Under the pieces are notes generated by a model. The model did not search any database, was not told the DNA's origin, and saw only the letters and a program-made list of their open reading frames with translations. This document shows, piece by piece, positions 6,236-14,540 of a DNA stretch of 64,000 nt. Origin of the DNA: Candidatus Viadribacter manganicus (GTDB taxonomy: Bacteria > Pseudomonadota > Alphaproteobacteria > Caulobacterales > Aquidulcibacteraceae); NCBI RefSeq assembly GCF_001679665.1, contig NZ_CP013244.1:868001-932000 (forward strand). The letters run 5' to 3'. The stretch's first letter is position 1. Every line of letters starts with the position of its first letter. The position numbers and the translations under genes are program-made.

Positions 6236-7312
6236 TCAGAACCCGAGCAGGCTCGCGTAGCGATCACGGTGGAAGCTGGCGCCGCCGTAAAGCGCCTCAG
6301 CGACGCGCGCGCGCTTCAAGTAAAGCCCAGCGTCGTGCTCGTCGGTCATGCCGATGCCGCCGTGGAGTTGCACCATCTCGTTGGACGCGAGGTGCACCGT
6401 CTCGGATGCGCGCGCCTTCGCAAGGCTTGCATACTCCGCAATGTTGTTGGAGTTGCGATCCAGCGCATCGAGCGCCGCCAGCACACATGAGCGTGTTAGC
6501 TCCAGATCGGTAAAGAGCTTCGCCGCGCGATGTTGCAACGCCTGGAAGCCGCCGATGACCTGACCGAACTGGCGCCGCGTCTTGAGATACTCGCTCGTAA
6601 TCTCGAACGCCTCGCTCGCCTGCCCCACCATTTCGGCCGCAAGGCCGATACGTGCGCGATCCAGGATCGCATCGATTACATCGGCGCCGCCGTTCATTTT
6701 CTGGGCCGCCACGCCCTCGAATTTGAGATCGGCCGCGCCGCGGCTATCGGCAGTGATCAACTCACGGCGCGTTAGCCCAGCCGCATCACTCTTCACGAGA
6801 TAAAGCGCATCCGCGCCCGCCACGATGATGAGATCGGCGATGTGACCGTCGGCGACATATTTCTTCTCGCCCGTCAGCTTGCCGCCGTCGAACTTCATTT
6901 TGGACTTCGTCGGCGCATGGTGTGCGCCTTCGTCGATCGCGATCGTCGCCGTCACCTCACCGGCGGCGATCTTCGGCAGCCACTCCTGCTTCTGCGCATC
7001 CGTGCCGGCGAGCAACAACGCGCTCGCGCCGGCCAAGGCACTCGAGTGCAGAGGCGAAGCCACCAACGTGCGCCCGCCTTCTTCGAGCACGGCGCCCAGC
7101 GCGACATAACCCAAACCGACGCCGCCGAACTCTTCCGGGATAATCACCCCGGCCCAGCCCATCGCCGCCATCTCGCGCCACAAATCCGGATCGCGACCGT
7201 TCTTCTTCTCATCGCGTTGCTTGCGAAGACGCGTCACCGGCGCCTGCTCGCGGAAGAAATCGCGCGCCGCATCTTTCAGCATGCGCTGTTCGTCATTCAG
7301 GGTGAACGTCAT
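6236..7312 (-). CDS. Acyl-CoA dehydrogenase family protein (smaller partner)
   Basis: A 358-residue flavin-dependent acyl-CoA dehydrogenase-like protein starting MTFTLNDEQRMLKD. The N-terminal helical domain, middle beta domain (TATIAIDEGAHH, LTGEKKYVADG) and C-terminal helical domain (TRRQFGQVIGGFQALQH, QLHGGIGMTDEHD) are all present. Its start overlaps the stop of the upstream dehydrogenase in an ATGA arrangement, so the two are translationally coupled. Adjacent short and long dehydrogenase genes are known to encode heterotetrameric enzymes in steroid and branched acyl-CoA degradation, and the pair may do the same here. The substrate is not predictable. Confidence 0.9.
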   Translation of the reverse strand: MTFTLNDEQRMLKDAARDFFREQAPVTRLRKQRDEKKNGRDPDLWREMAAMGWAGVIIPEEFGGVGLGYVALGAVLEEGGRTLVASPLHSSALAGASALLLAGTDAQKQEWLPKIAAGEVTATIAIDEGAHHAPTKSKMKFDGGKLTGEKKYVADGHIADLIIVAGADALYLVKSDAAGLTRRELITADSRGAADLKFEGVAAQKMNGGADVIDAILDRARIGLAAEMVGQASEAFEITSEYLKTRRQFGQVIGGFQALQHRAAKLFTDLELTRSCVLAALDALDRNSNNIAEYASLAKARASETVHLASNEMVQLHGGIGMTDEHDAGLYLKRARVAEALYGGASFHRDRYASLLGF

Positions 7313-8496
7313 TGCGTGTCTCTCAATCCAAGCACGCGCTTGGCGACAACGTTGAGATTGATTTCGGTGGTGCCGCCTTCGATCGAATTGCCTTTCGAAC
7401 GCAGCCAACCGCGCGTCGTCGCCAGATCATCAGCCGAGAAACCCTCGCCCGCCCAACCGAGCGCACGATTGCCCGCCGCTTCCACCATCAGCTCGCAGCG
7501 ATCCTGGTTCAGCGTCGCGCCTGCGACTTTGAACATCGAGGCCATATGGCTGACATTGCCGCCAGCCTTCGCCTCTTCGGTCGCCCGCTGCACGGAGAGC
7601 GCGTAGGCCCGTTCCGTCATCTTGTGCGCCGCGATCCGCGCTCTGAGATCTCGATCCTCAAGCGCGCCGCCTTCGAGGCCGACATGCTTCTTCGCCAGAT
7701 CAACCACATCAACGCGCGTGTTCGAGCCAAAGCCGGAAATATTGGTGCGCTCGTACATCAACAAGCGCTTGGCGATTTCCCAGCCGCCATTAAGCCGCCC
7801 GACCATCTGATGCTTCGGCACTTTGACGTCGGTGAAGAAGGTTTCGCAAAACGGCGACGAGCCCGAGATCAACTTGATCGGCCGCGTCTCGACGCCTTTC
7901 GTCGTCATGTCGATCAGAACGAATGAGATGCCCTCGTGCTTCACGCTGGTATCGGTGCGCACCAAGCAAAAGCACCAGTCTGCGTAATTTGCGTACGAGG
8001 TCCAAACCTTCTGGCCGTTGATCAGCCAGTGATCGCCCTTGTCTTCGCATTTGGTTTGCAGGCCGGCGAGATCACTGCCCGCGCCCGGTTCGGAATAGCC
8101 CTGACACCAGCGGATCTCTCCGCGCACGATTTTCGGCAGGTGTTCTTTCTTCTGCTCTTCGTTCGCGTACTCCAAGAGCACCGGCCCGAGCATCCAGATG
8201 CCGAAGGAAAACAGTGGCTGCCGCGCGTTGATGCGCTTCAGCTCACTCTGCAGCACCCGGTTTTCATCCGCGCTTAAACCACCGCCGCCATACTCGGCTG
8301 GCCAAGTCGGCGCCGTCCAGCCTTTCGCGCCCATGCGCTCGAGCCAGAGCTTTGCTTCAGGATTTTTGAATTCGTAGTTTTTGCCGCCCCAGACAGCATC
8401 GTCTTCGCCCGTCATCGGCGTGCGCATCGAAGGGGGGCAATTTTCTTCCAGCCAAGCTCGCGTCTCGGTCCGGAACGTTTCCAGGTCTTTTGTCAT
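7309..8496 (-). CDS. Acyl-CoA dehydrogenase family protein (larger partner)
   Basis: A 395-residue acyl-CoA dehydrogenase. Recognisable segments: APTWPAEYGGGGLSADE in the N-terminal domain, WCQGYSEPGAGSDLAGLQT in the flavin/substrate region, WLINGQKVWTSYA, and a C-terminal EGGTTEINLNVVAKRVLGL that resembles the FAD/acyl-CoA binding end of the family. It catalyses alpha-beta dehydrogenation of an acyl-CoA ester with transfer to electron-transfer flavoprotein. It is the first gene of a two-gene operon; the second dehydrogenase overlaps its stop by four bases. No regulator or CoA ligase adjoins it. Confidence 0.92.
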   Translation of the reverse strand: MTKDLETFRTETRAWLEENCPPSMRTPMTGEDDAVWGGKNYEFKNPEAKLWLERMGAKGWTAPTWPAEYGGGGLSADENRVLQSELKRINARQPLFSFGIWMLGPVLLEYANEEQKKEHLPKIVRGEIRWCQGYSEPGAGSDLAGLQTKCEDKGDHWLINGQKVWTSYANYADWCFCLVRTDTSVKHEGISFVLIDMTTKGVETRPIKLISGSSPFCETFFTDVKVPKHQMVGRLNGGWEIAKRLLMYERTNISGFGSNTRVDVVDLAKKHVGLEGGALEDRDLRARIAAHKMTERAYALSVQRATEEAKAGGNVSHMASMFKVAGATLNQDRCELMVEAAGNRALGWAGEGFSADDLATTRGWLRSKGNSIEGGTTEINLNVVAKRVLGLRDTQ

Positions 8497-8596
8497 CGCG
8501 CGTTTCCTCGCGCGCGAGTTAGCACCATACAGCGGTGTACGTCACTATTCCGTTCCGTCAGCTTCAGCGGCGCCTGTCGAAGGCAGCGCGCGCAGA

Positions 8597-9946
8597 CTAA
8601 TTGCCGCCCGAGGCTTGCAAGCCTTCCGGCTGGCCCACCACCACGAACGTGTAAGCGTCCGGATTGAACAGGCGGCGCACAACCCGGTTCACGTCCTCCA
8701 GCGTCACAGCGCGGATAAGGTCGTTACGGTGGTTGATGTAATCAATGTCGCGGCCGGCGGCTTGGTAGCCGTGTACGACGCCCGCGATCTTCACGTTGCT
8801 GTCGAGATCGAGTGCGAACGAGCCCGTGAGATACGTGATCGCGTCATTTACTTCAGCCTGCGTGGCGCCATCGCGGTAGAGCCGAGCCATCTCTGCGCGC
8901 GTCACCTCGATGGCCTCACGCACATCGCCGTTTTCAGTCTGCGCCGAACCGCGAATGATCGCCGAATGCTCACGCACCGAAGGTCCGGTGCCGATGCCAT
9001 AGACCAGCCCGCGCTGCTCGCGCACCTGATCCATCAGGCGCGACGAAAACCCGCCGCCGCCCAAAATATAGTTCGCCACGGCCAGCGGGATCCAATCTGG
9101 ATCTTCATCCTGGATGCCCGGCCCGGCGAACAGCACGAGGCTTTGCGGTTGCGGCAGCGTCCGAACGATCAGCGGCGTCGGCGCCGAAAGCGTGACGTCC
9201 GCCGGCTCAGGCGGACGCGCCCCTGCCGGCAGCGCGCCAAAAATCGTGTCGACGGCGCGCGCCGCATCTTCAGAGCTGATGTCGCCAACGATGGTGATCT
9301 GCAGCGTCGCCCGATTGAACAGCGCCGTGTGCCGCTCCTGCAGCGCCGCCCGATTGATCGCATCGACGCTCTCGCGCGAGGTCCGCCGCGCGTATGGGTG
9401 GCCCGCGTAGAGCGCCTGATCCAGCGCCAAGTTCGCGAGATAGCTCGGATTGGTCTCACGCGTGCGCAGGCCAACAAGCATCTGCCGCTTGATGCGCGCC
9501 AGCGGCTCGGCATCGAAGCGCGGCTCATAAAGCGCCATTCGCGCCATCTCGAACGCCGCATCGCGATTTTCACTCAGCGTCGTCAAGCTCATGCCAACGC
9601 CGTCCCAGCTCGCGCCGAAACTCAGCGACATATTCAAATCTTGCAGCCGCTCTTTGAAGGCATTGGCGTTCATCGCGCCCGAACCTTCAGTCAGCATATC
9701 GGTCATCACGCCAGTGACGCCAACCGCGCCCACCGGCTCGATCGCCGATCCGCCGCGCCAGAACGCACGCAGCACGACCATCGGCACGGTCGAGTCGGAC
9801 ACCAGCCAGGCCTCGATGCCGCTCGGCGAGACGATGCGCTGAACGTTGACATCATGGCGCGAAGCCGCGCTCTCGGTCTGGGTTTGCGCCAAGGCCGGCG
9901 CCATCGGCGCGCACGCCAGCGCTACGGCAAGTGCAAAGACCCTCAT
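8597..9946 (-). CDS. M16 family peptidase-like protein without zinc motif
   Basis: A 449-residue exported protein with a signal peptide (MRVFALAVALACAPMAPALAQ) and two M16 (pitrilysin/insulinase) halves. The zinc motif HxxEH is absent: the equivalent stretch reads GVTGVMTDMLTEGSG. The C-terminal half has the characteristic RGLVYGIGT segment. Such inactive partners pair with an active M16 subunit to form the substrate chamber, as in mitochondrial processing peptidase. The active partner is immediately upstream and overlaps it by four bases (ATGA), supporting a heterodimer in the periplasm. Confidence 0.9.
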   Translation of the reverse strand: MRVFALAVALACAPMAPALAQTQTESAASRHDVNVQRIVSPSGIEAWLVSDSTVPMVVLRAFWRGGSAIEPVGAVGVTGVMTDMLTEGSGAMNANAFKERLQDLNMSLSFGASWDGVGMSLTTLSENRDAAFEMARMALYEPRFDAEPLARIKRQMLVGLRTRETNPSYLANLALDQALYAGHPYARRTSRESVDAINRAALQERHTALFNRATLQITIVGDISSEDAARAVDTIFGALPAGARPPEPADVTLSAPTPLIVRTLPQPQSLVLFAGPGIQDEDPDWIPLAVANYILGGGGFSSRLMDQVREQRGLVYGIGTGPSVREHSAIIRGSAQTENGDVREAIEVTRAEMARLYRDGATQAEVNDAITYLTGSFALDLDSNVKIAGVVHGYQAAGRDIDYINHRNDLIRAVTLEDVNRVVRRLFNPDAYTFVVVGQPEGLQASGGN

Positions 9947-11292
9947 TGGGCCTGCTCCGGCACCAGCCAGCCCGTCACCGAGGCATTGAGATCAAGCGTC
10001 TGGCGCACCATCGCCACTGCCTCATCGCGCGTGACGGCTTCGATATCCCTCGCCCAATTCACGACGTCATCGATGCTTTCGCCCTGCGCCAGCGACGAGC
10101 CGTAAATGTTTGCCAGACTTTCCTGGCTGTCGCGCGAATAGATCGCGTTTGCCGCCAGCGAGTTCTTCGCGCGGGTAAGCTCATCTTCCGTCGGTCCATC
10201 GCGCAGGAATTCGGCGATCACCGCGTCCACCGCCGCCTCCACCTGCTCAAGCGTCACGCCCTCGGCCGGCGTCGCCCACACCGAAGCGCTGCCTCCGCCT
10301 AGTCCGGACGAACTCGCGCTTGCGCCCGCGCTCACGGCGATACGCTGATCTTCGACCAGCGCGCGATAGAGGCGGCTCGTTTCCGAACCACCCAGAATTT
10401 CCATGCCGACATCCAGCGCATGCGCTTGGCGTCCAGTGTCGACGCCATAGCTGATCGCGCGATAGAGCCGCGAGAACGAAGGCTGACGCACCTTCTCATC
10501 GCTATGCGTCACGCGCATCGGGCCGACATTCGGCGGATCGGTAACCCACGTGCGCGCCGGCAGATCACGCGTCGGCCGCAAGCGCCCGTAATAGCGATCC
10601 GCCAGCGGTCGCAACTCCGCCGCATCGACATCGCCGGCGACAACTAGGATCGCATTATTCGGCGCGTACCAGGTGCGATAGAATTGCAGCGCGGTTTGGC
10701 GATCCAGCGATTGAATCTCGTGCAGCCAGCCGATCACCGGCGTGCCGTACGGATGATGCGGCCACAGCATCGCGCGCATCCGCTCGCCCAGCACCGCGCC
10801 TGGGTTGTTATCGACACGCTGACGGCGCTCTTCGACAATCACATCACGCTCGGACGCGAACGTCTCGTCCGAGAATTGCAGATTGCGCATGCGATCCGCT
10901 TCCATGCGCATCACAAGCTCTAGCCGGTCGCGCGCGATGCGCTCGTAATAGGCGGTGTAGTCCCAGTTGGTGAAGGCGTTGTCCTCGCCGCCATTGCGCG
11001 CGACGGTGCGCGAGAACTCACCCGGTGCGATCTGACGCGTGCCCTTGAACATCAGATGCTCAAAGAAGTGCGCGATGCCCGAATAGCCGCGCGGCTCGTC
11101 GGCGGCGCCAACACGATACCAAACCATATGCGTCACCACCGGCGCGCGCCGGTCGGTGATCACAACGACTTGTAGTCCGTTGCGGAGCGTGAAGGTTTCA
11201 GGCCGTACGAATTCGCGCGCCTGTGCTGAAGCCGTAAGCGCCAGCAACGCCAGACATGCTGCGAAGAAACGCTGACCCAGCCCGCCGAGCAA
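9943..11292 (-). CDS. M16 family zinc metallopeptidase (catalytic)
   Basis: A 449-residue exported zinc peptidase with a signal peptide (ending near SAQARE). The inverted zinc motif is intact as GIAHFFEHLMFKGT, with the distal Glu supplied by the following ERLELVMRMEADRM-like helix. It probably degrades or processes peptides in the periplasm together with the non-catalytic partner encoded next. It starts five bases after the stop of the DUF3035 lipoprotein gene and so belongs to the lspA-DUF3035-M16-M16 operon. Confidence 0.92.
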   Translation of the reverse strand: MLGGLGQRFFAACLALLALTASAQAREFVRPETFTLRNGLQVVVITDRRAPVVTHMVWYRVGAADEPRGYSGIAHFFEHLMFKGTRQIAPGEFSRTVARNGGEDNAFTNWDYTAYYERIARDRLELVMRMEADRMRNLQFSDETFASERDVIVEERRQRVDNNPGAVLGERMRAMLWPHHPYGTPVIGWLHEIQSLDRQTALQFYRTWYAPNNAILVVAGDVDAAELRPLADRYYGRLRPTRDLPARTWVTDPPNVGPMRVTHSDEKVRQPSFSRLYRAISYGVDTGRQAHALDVGMEILGGSETSRLYRALVEDQRIAVSAGASASSSGLGGGSASVWATPAEGVTLEQVEAAVDAVIAEFLRDGPTEDELTRAKNSLAANAIYSRDSQESLANIYGSSLAQGESIDDVVNWARDIEAVTRDEAVAMVRQTLDLNASVTGWLVPEQAQ

Positions 11293-11297
11293 AGGGC

Positions 11298-11837
11298 TCA
11301 GGTGCCCGGAAGCTTAAAGCCGCCGCGATCGCGCTCGATCACGACTTGCCCACCGCCCGTCGCGCGGCGGATCGCTTCTTGGTCTTCGAGGCGGCGCTGC
11401 TCTTCTTCAGCGTTGAGCGGCGCGGCTGCCGGAGCGGCAGAACCACCGAACGAAAGCAGACGGTTCACGAAGCCTTCGTTGCGGCGAACGACACCCTGAG
11501 ATTCGTAATCGATCTGCTCGCGAATGTTGTCGTCAGCAGTCGCGGCGCCAGCGGCGGTGATGAACGCGCGCTCGCCTTGGCTCGCGGCTTGACCAACGTT
11601 GTCGCCGAACAGCGCAGCGCGCGCTTCGCTCGCGGGATCGCTCTCACCAGGACGAGCCTCACCCGGACGCGGCGGACGCAGATTGTAATCTGGCGGAAGC
11701 GTGAGCGGCGCGTGCGTCATCACGCGGAACTCATCTGGAGCAGAACGCGAAGCGCCGATGGCGCGCGAAACGCCCGCGCAGCCGCTGGCCGCCGTGGCCG
11801 CAGCAAGCACCACCATCAGTGCGATTGGTTTGGACAA
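11298..11837 (-). CDS. DUF3035 domain-containing lipoprotein
   Basis: A 179-residue lipoprotein: the signal peptide ends in a lipobox (ATAASGC), followed by a Pro/Arg-rich linker (LPPDYNLRPPRPGEARPG) typical of DUF3035 proteins. The mature domain is short and rich in Asp, Glu and Arg. It lies between lspA, whose product cleaves such lipoproteins, and the M16 peptidases. Alphaproteobacteria carry this family beside lspA, and an outer-membrane biogenesis role has been considered, but function is unproven. Family call is by the linker and context. Confidence 0.75.
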   Translation of the reverse strand: MSKPIALMVVLAAATAASGCAGVSRAIGASRSAPDEFRVMTHAPLTLPPDYNLRPPRPGEARPGESDPASEARAALFGDNVGQAASQGERAFITAAGAATADDNIREQIDYESQGVVRRNEGFVNRLLSFGGSAAPAAAPLNAEEEQRRLEDQEAIRRATGGGQVVIERDRGGFKLPGT

Positions 11838-11962
11838 CGTCCGCCTCCCTCAAATCTCTTGGCCCGGTTCTAGACGAGCCACGCCGTTCCCGCCAAGCCG
11901 GACTGCAGCAAAGATGCCTCGCCCCGCAGTTTGTCCGTTATGGGGCGAATCCGCCCGAATTC

Positions 11963-12538
11963 TCAGCCGCCTGAGCCGCCCGTTCCGCCGTTACCGCGCT
12001 TGAACCGGGCCTTGATTTGGCTCCAGCCGGTGCCCTTTCCGGGCTCCGTTTCGGCAAAGAACACCATATCGATGGCCAGCAGGATCGCCCCGCAGGTGAT
12101 CGCGGCATCGGCCACGTTGAACACCCAGGGGAAGAAATTCCCGTTCATGCTGAAGTCGAGAAAGTCCGCCACGGCGCCGAAACGAATGCGATCAATGACG
12201 TTCCCGAGCGCCCCGCCAATGACCAGACCCAGCGCGATCGCGGTCGGTTTCCGCACCGCCGTACGCAGCCACCACAGGAAAACGCCCGAAATACCCAGCT
12301 GCATCGCCACCAGCGCCCAGCGCCCGAGATCGTCCTGGGCGCGGCCAAGGCCAAAGCTGAACCCACGGTTCCACACCATCTGAAGATCGAAGATCGGGCT
12401 GATCTCGATGAAGCGGCAATTGATGCCCGCCTCCAGGCAGCCCGGCGGGCTGAACGCGCCCGGCCCAAGGATGAGCCATTTGGCGATCTGGTCGGCGACG
12501 AAAATGACGCCGGCGATAATAAGGCCGAGACGGAGCAT
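11963..12538 (-). CDS. lspA: Lipoprotein signal peptidase LspA (signal peptidase II)
   Basis: A 191-residue inner-membrane aspartyl peptidase that removes the signal peptide of diacylated prolipoproteins. Four membrane helices are visible. The catalytic Asp residues lie in GALGNVIDRIRFG and VFNVADAAITCG, and VWNRGFSFG is the usual conserved loop. It has a longer first periplasmic loop (SPPGCLEAGINC) than E. coli LspA. The ATG at 12538 is chosen because upstream in-frame codons encode non-membrane, non-family sequence. In many bacteria lspA follows ileS directly; here two secreted paralogues on the other strand separate them. Confidence 0.93.
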   Translation of the reverse strand: MLRLGLIIAGVIFVADQIAKWLILGPGAFSPPGCLEAGINCRFIEISPIFDLQMVWNRGFSFGLGRAQDDLGRWALVAMQLGISGVFLWWLRTAVRKPTAIALGLVIGGALGNVIDRIRFGAVADFLDFSMNGNFFPWVFNVADAAITCGAILLAIDMVFFAETEPGKGTGWSQIKARFKRGNGGTGGSGG

Positions 12539-12630
12539 GCCGGGCTTATGGACACGTCCACGCCCCCCGATCAACCCGCAGCCGCCGCGGCGCTTTGGTT
12601 TTGCCTGGGTTCCGGCGCACAAAAGCGCCC

Positions 12631-13554
12631 ATGCGCTTTGTTGCCCTCGCCGCTGCTATCTGCCTTTGGGCCGGCGCCGCTCATGCGGACGAACCGCTGC
12701 ATCAGGCTCTGCAGGCCTACGCACTCTACCAGACCGACATCACCGCGATGCTCGACGCCGACATTCCGGACGCCGCCGCGCTCGACGCTGCGCTCAATCG
12801 CGCCGCGCGCCACGATCCTGAACGGCTTACGCAAGGCTGGCTGGCTTATGGCGCGCTCGCGGCCGCGCAGTCGCCCGCATGGGTCAACGGCGTGCGCAGC
12901 CGCGTTCGTTCCGCCGGTCGCCCCGCCGTATTGCGTCAACTTCGTCGCGACATGAGCTACGCACGCCGCCGCCCCCCCGGCGCCGAAGAAGCAACACAAC
13001 TCGTGCTGAGCGCCATGGCAGGCGACAACGCGCGCATGAACGCGATCGCCATTCGCTTCGAGGGCCTCGGCAATGCCGGCGACACTTCGACATGGACGCG
13101 CCGCACTGATGCGCGCGAAGCCACGTTGCACGCGCCAACAACCCGCACGCTCGCGCCGGAGGTTCTCGCGCGCCTCAGGCCCACACCGCTCACCGCAGCG
13201 CCGCTCACCGAGCCCGGCGCTTTCGGCGGTGCGCGTTTTTGGGATGCGCTGGGCAATCGCACGTCACCGGCGCCGCCCCCATTGCCGTGGCGGCTCATCG
13301 CGGCGCACAGCGCCAGCCTCGACCGCATGTTTACGTTGGCGGCATTGATGGTTGTTGGCGCCAGCGAAAGTGAAACCGAGCGCGTCACAACTGCCTTTAG
13401 CGATGCGCCCATCCAGCAATGCCTTGCCATGCAGCAGCTAGAATTGCGCCAATGCGCCTCCGTCACCCGGACACCAAACGAAGACGCCTTCTGCATCGCC
13501 GAGCACGGCTACCGCGCACCAAGCCGCTGCTTGCAAATTGCGGCGCCCGCATAA
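12631..13554 (+). CDS. Secreted protein of unknown function, paralogue 1
   Basis: A 307-residue exported protein starting MRFVALAAAICLWAGAAHAD. After the signal peptide comes a helical region with the signature QAYALYQTDITAMLD, RHDPERLTQGWLAYGALAAAQSPA and RPAVLRQLRRDMSYARR. The C-terminus has several Cys within IQQCLAMQQLELRQCASV and FCIAEHGYRAPSRC, likely disulfides. The neighbouring gene at 13635 encodes a clear paralogue with the same blocks in the same order. I recognise no characterised family. It is divergent from lspA with a 92-base shared promoter region. Confidence 0.8.
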   Translation: MRFVALAAAICLWAGAAHADEPLHQALQAYALYQTDITAMLDADIPDAAALDAALNRAARHDPERLTQGWLAYGALAAAQSPAWVNGVRSRVRSAGRPAVLRQLRRDMSYARRRPPGAEEATQLVLSAMAGDNARMNAIAIRFEGLGNAGDTSTWTRRTDAREATLHAPTTRTLAPEVLARLRPTPLTAAPLTEPGAFGGARFWDALGNRTSPAPPPLPWRLIAAHSASLDRMFTLAALMVVGASESETERVTTAFSDAPIQQCLAMQQLELRQCASVTRTPNEDAFCIAEHGYRAPSRCLQIAAPA

Positions 13555-13634
13555 GGTTAGCGTCAGTTTAGGTGACCACAGTTTAACTGCGCTTGGCGCC
13601 CGCAGACTTAACCAGACTCACGCAAGATACGCGT

Positions 13635-14540
13635 ATGCGGGATCTAGCTTTAGCCGTGGCGGCGGCTGTTTGCATGTGCCCTGCGTTCGCTCATGCGGAC
13701 GAGGTGCATGATGCACTCGAAGCCTACGCCCTCTATCAAACCGATGTCAGCGCACTATTGAGCGCTAATATCGAAGGCGCACGTGATGTGGACGCGGCGC
13801 TGACACGTCTATCGCGGCACGATCCCGATCGCGTCGCGCGCGGCTGGATCGCGTACGGCGCGCTCACCGCTGCGCAATCGCCGGCCTTCGCCGAAGGCGT
13901 TGAGCGCGATCTCCGCCGCAATGGCCGCGCCCCGGTCCTGAACAACCTTCGCACCGATCTCTATTACGCACGCCGCGAGCCTGCTGGCGCCGCACAAGCC
14001 GTTCAGCTCATACTCGGCGCCGCCAACGCAGACAGCGCCCGCATCGACCTTGCAGGCGATCGCTACAATCGCTTCGCCCACTCCTCCGGCGCGCCACGCG
14101 CACGGGGCGGCGATGGCGAACTCGAACGCAGCGTGCGCCTCTCGCCCACCATGCGCCAACGCCTACGCGTCACCGCCGTCTCGGCGCGGCCAATGAGTGA
14201 GATCGACGATTTCGGCGGACGCGGCTTTTGGGATTCGCTTTCCGGCCGTGAAGCCACAACCGCCCGTTCACGCGGCGGACGCGAAGAGCGCGACTACGCC
14301 TCCGTCACCGACCACATGCTGACCATCGCCGCCATCGTCGTCGCCGACGCTACCGGCAGCGAGCGCCGCCGCATCGCCAGCCTGCTCAGTGAGCCACTGA
14401 CGCAGCAATGCATGACCATGCAGCGCCTGCAGCTACGCCAGTGCCTCTCGGTCTCGGTCGATGGCAGCGAGCGCGCCTACTGCCTCGCCCACCACGGCCT
14501 ATCCGGCCCCGGCGATTGCTTTGCCAACGTTGTCCGCTAA
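13635..14540 (+). CDS. Secreted protein of unknown function, paralogue 2
   Basis: A 301-residue exported protein beginning MRDLALAVAAAVCMCPAFAHAD. It shares with the preceding gene the blocks EAYALYQTDVSALLS, RHDPDRVARGWIAYGALTAAQSPAF, LNNLRTDLYYARREPAGAAQAVQLIL, FGGRGFWDSL and a Cys-rich C-terminus (QQCMTMQRLQLRQC, YCLAHHG). The two arose by tandem duplication and have diverged considerably in the middle. Its stop overlaps the 3' end of ileS by four bases in a tail-to-tail arrangement. Function unknown; the periplasm is the likely location. Confidence 0.8.
   Translation: MRDLALAVAAAVCMCPAFAHADEVHDALEAYALYQTDVSALLSANIEGARDVDAALTRLSRHDPDRVARGWIAYGALTAAQSPAFAEGVERDLRRNGRAPVLNNLRTDLYYARREPAGAAQAVQLILGAANADSARIDLAGDRYNRFAHSSGAPRARGGDGELERSVRLSPTMRQRLRVTAVSARPMSEIDDFGGRGFWDSLSGREATTARSRGGREERDYASVTDHMLTIAAIVVADATGSERRRIASLLSEPLTQQCMTMQRLQLRQCLSVSVDGSERAYCLAHHGLSGPGDCFANVVR

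Noticed and set aside
8381..10105. 574-codon plus-strand ORF across the M16 gene
   Set aside because: Shadow frame opposite a well-supported peptidase; His/Arg-rich composition without any domain.
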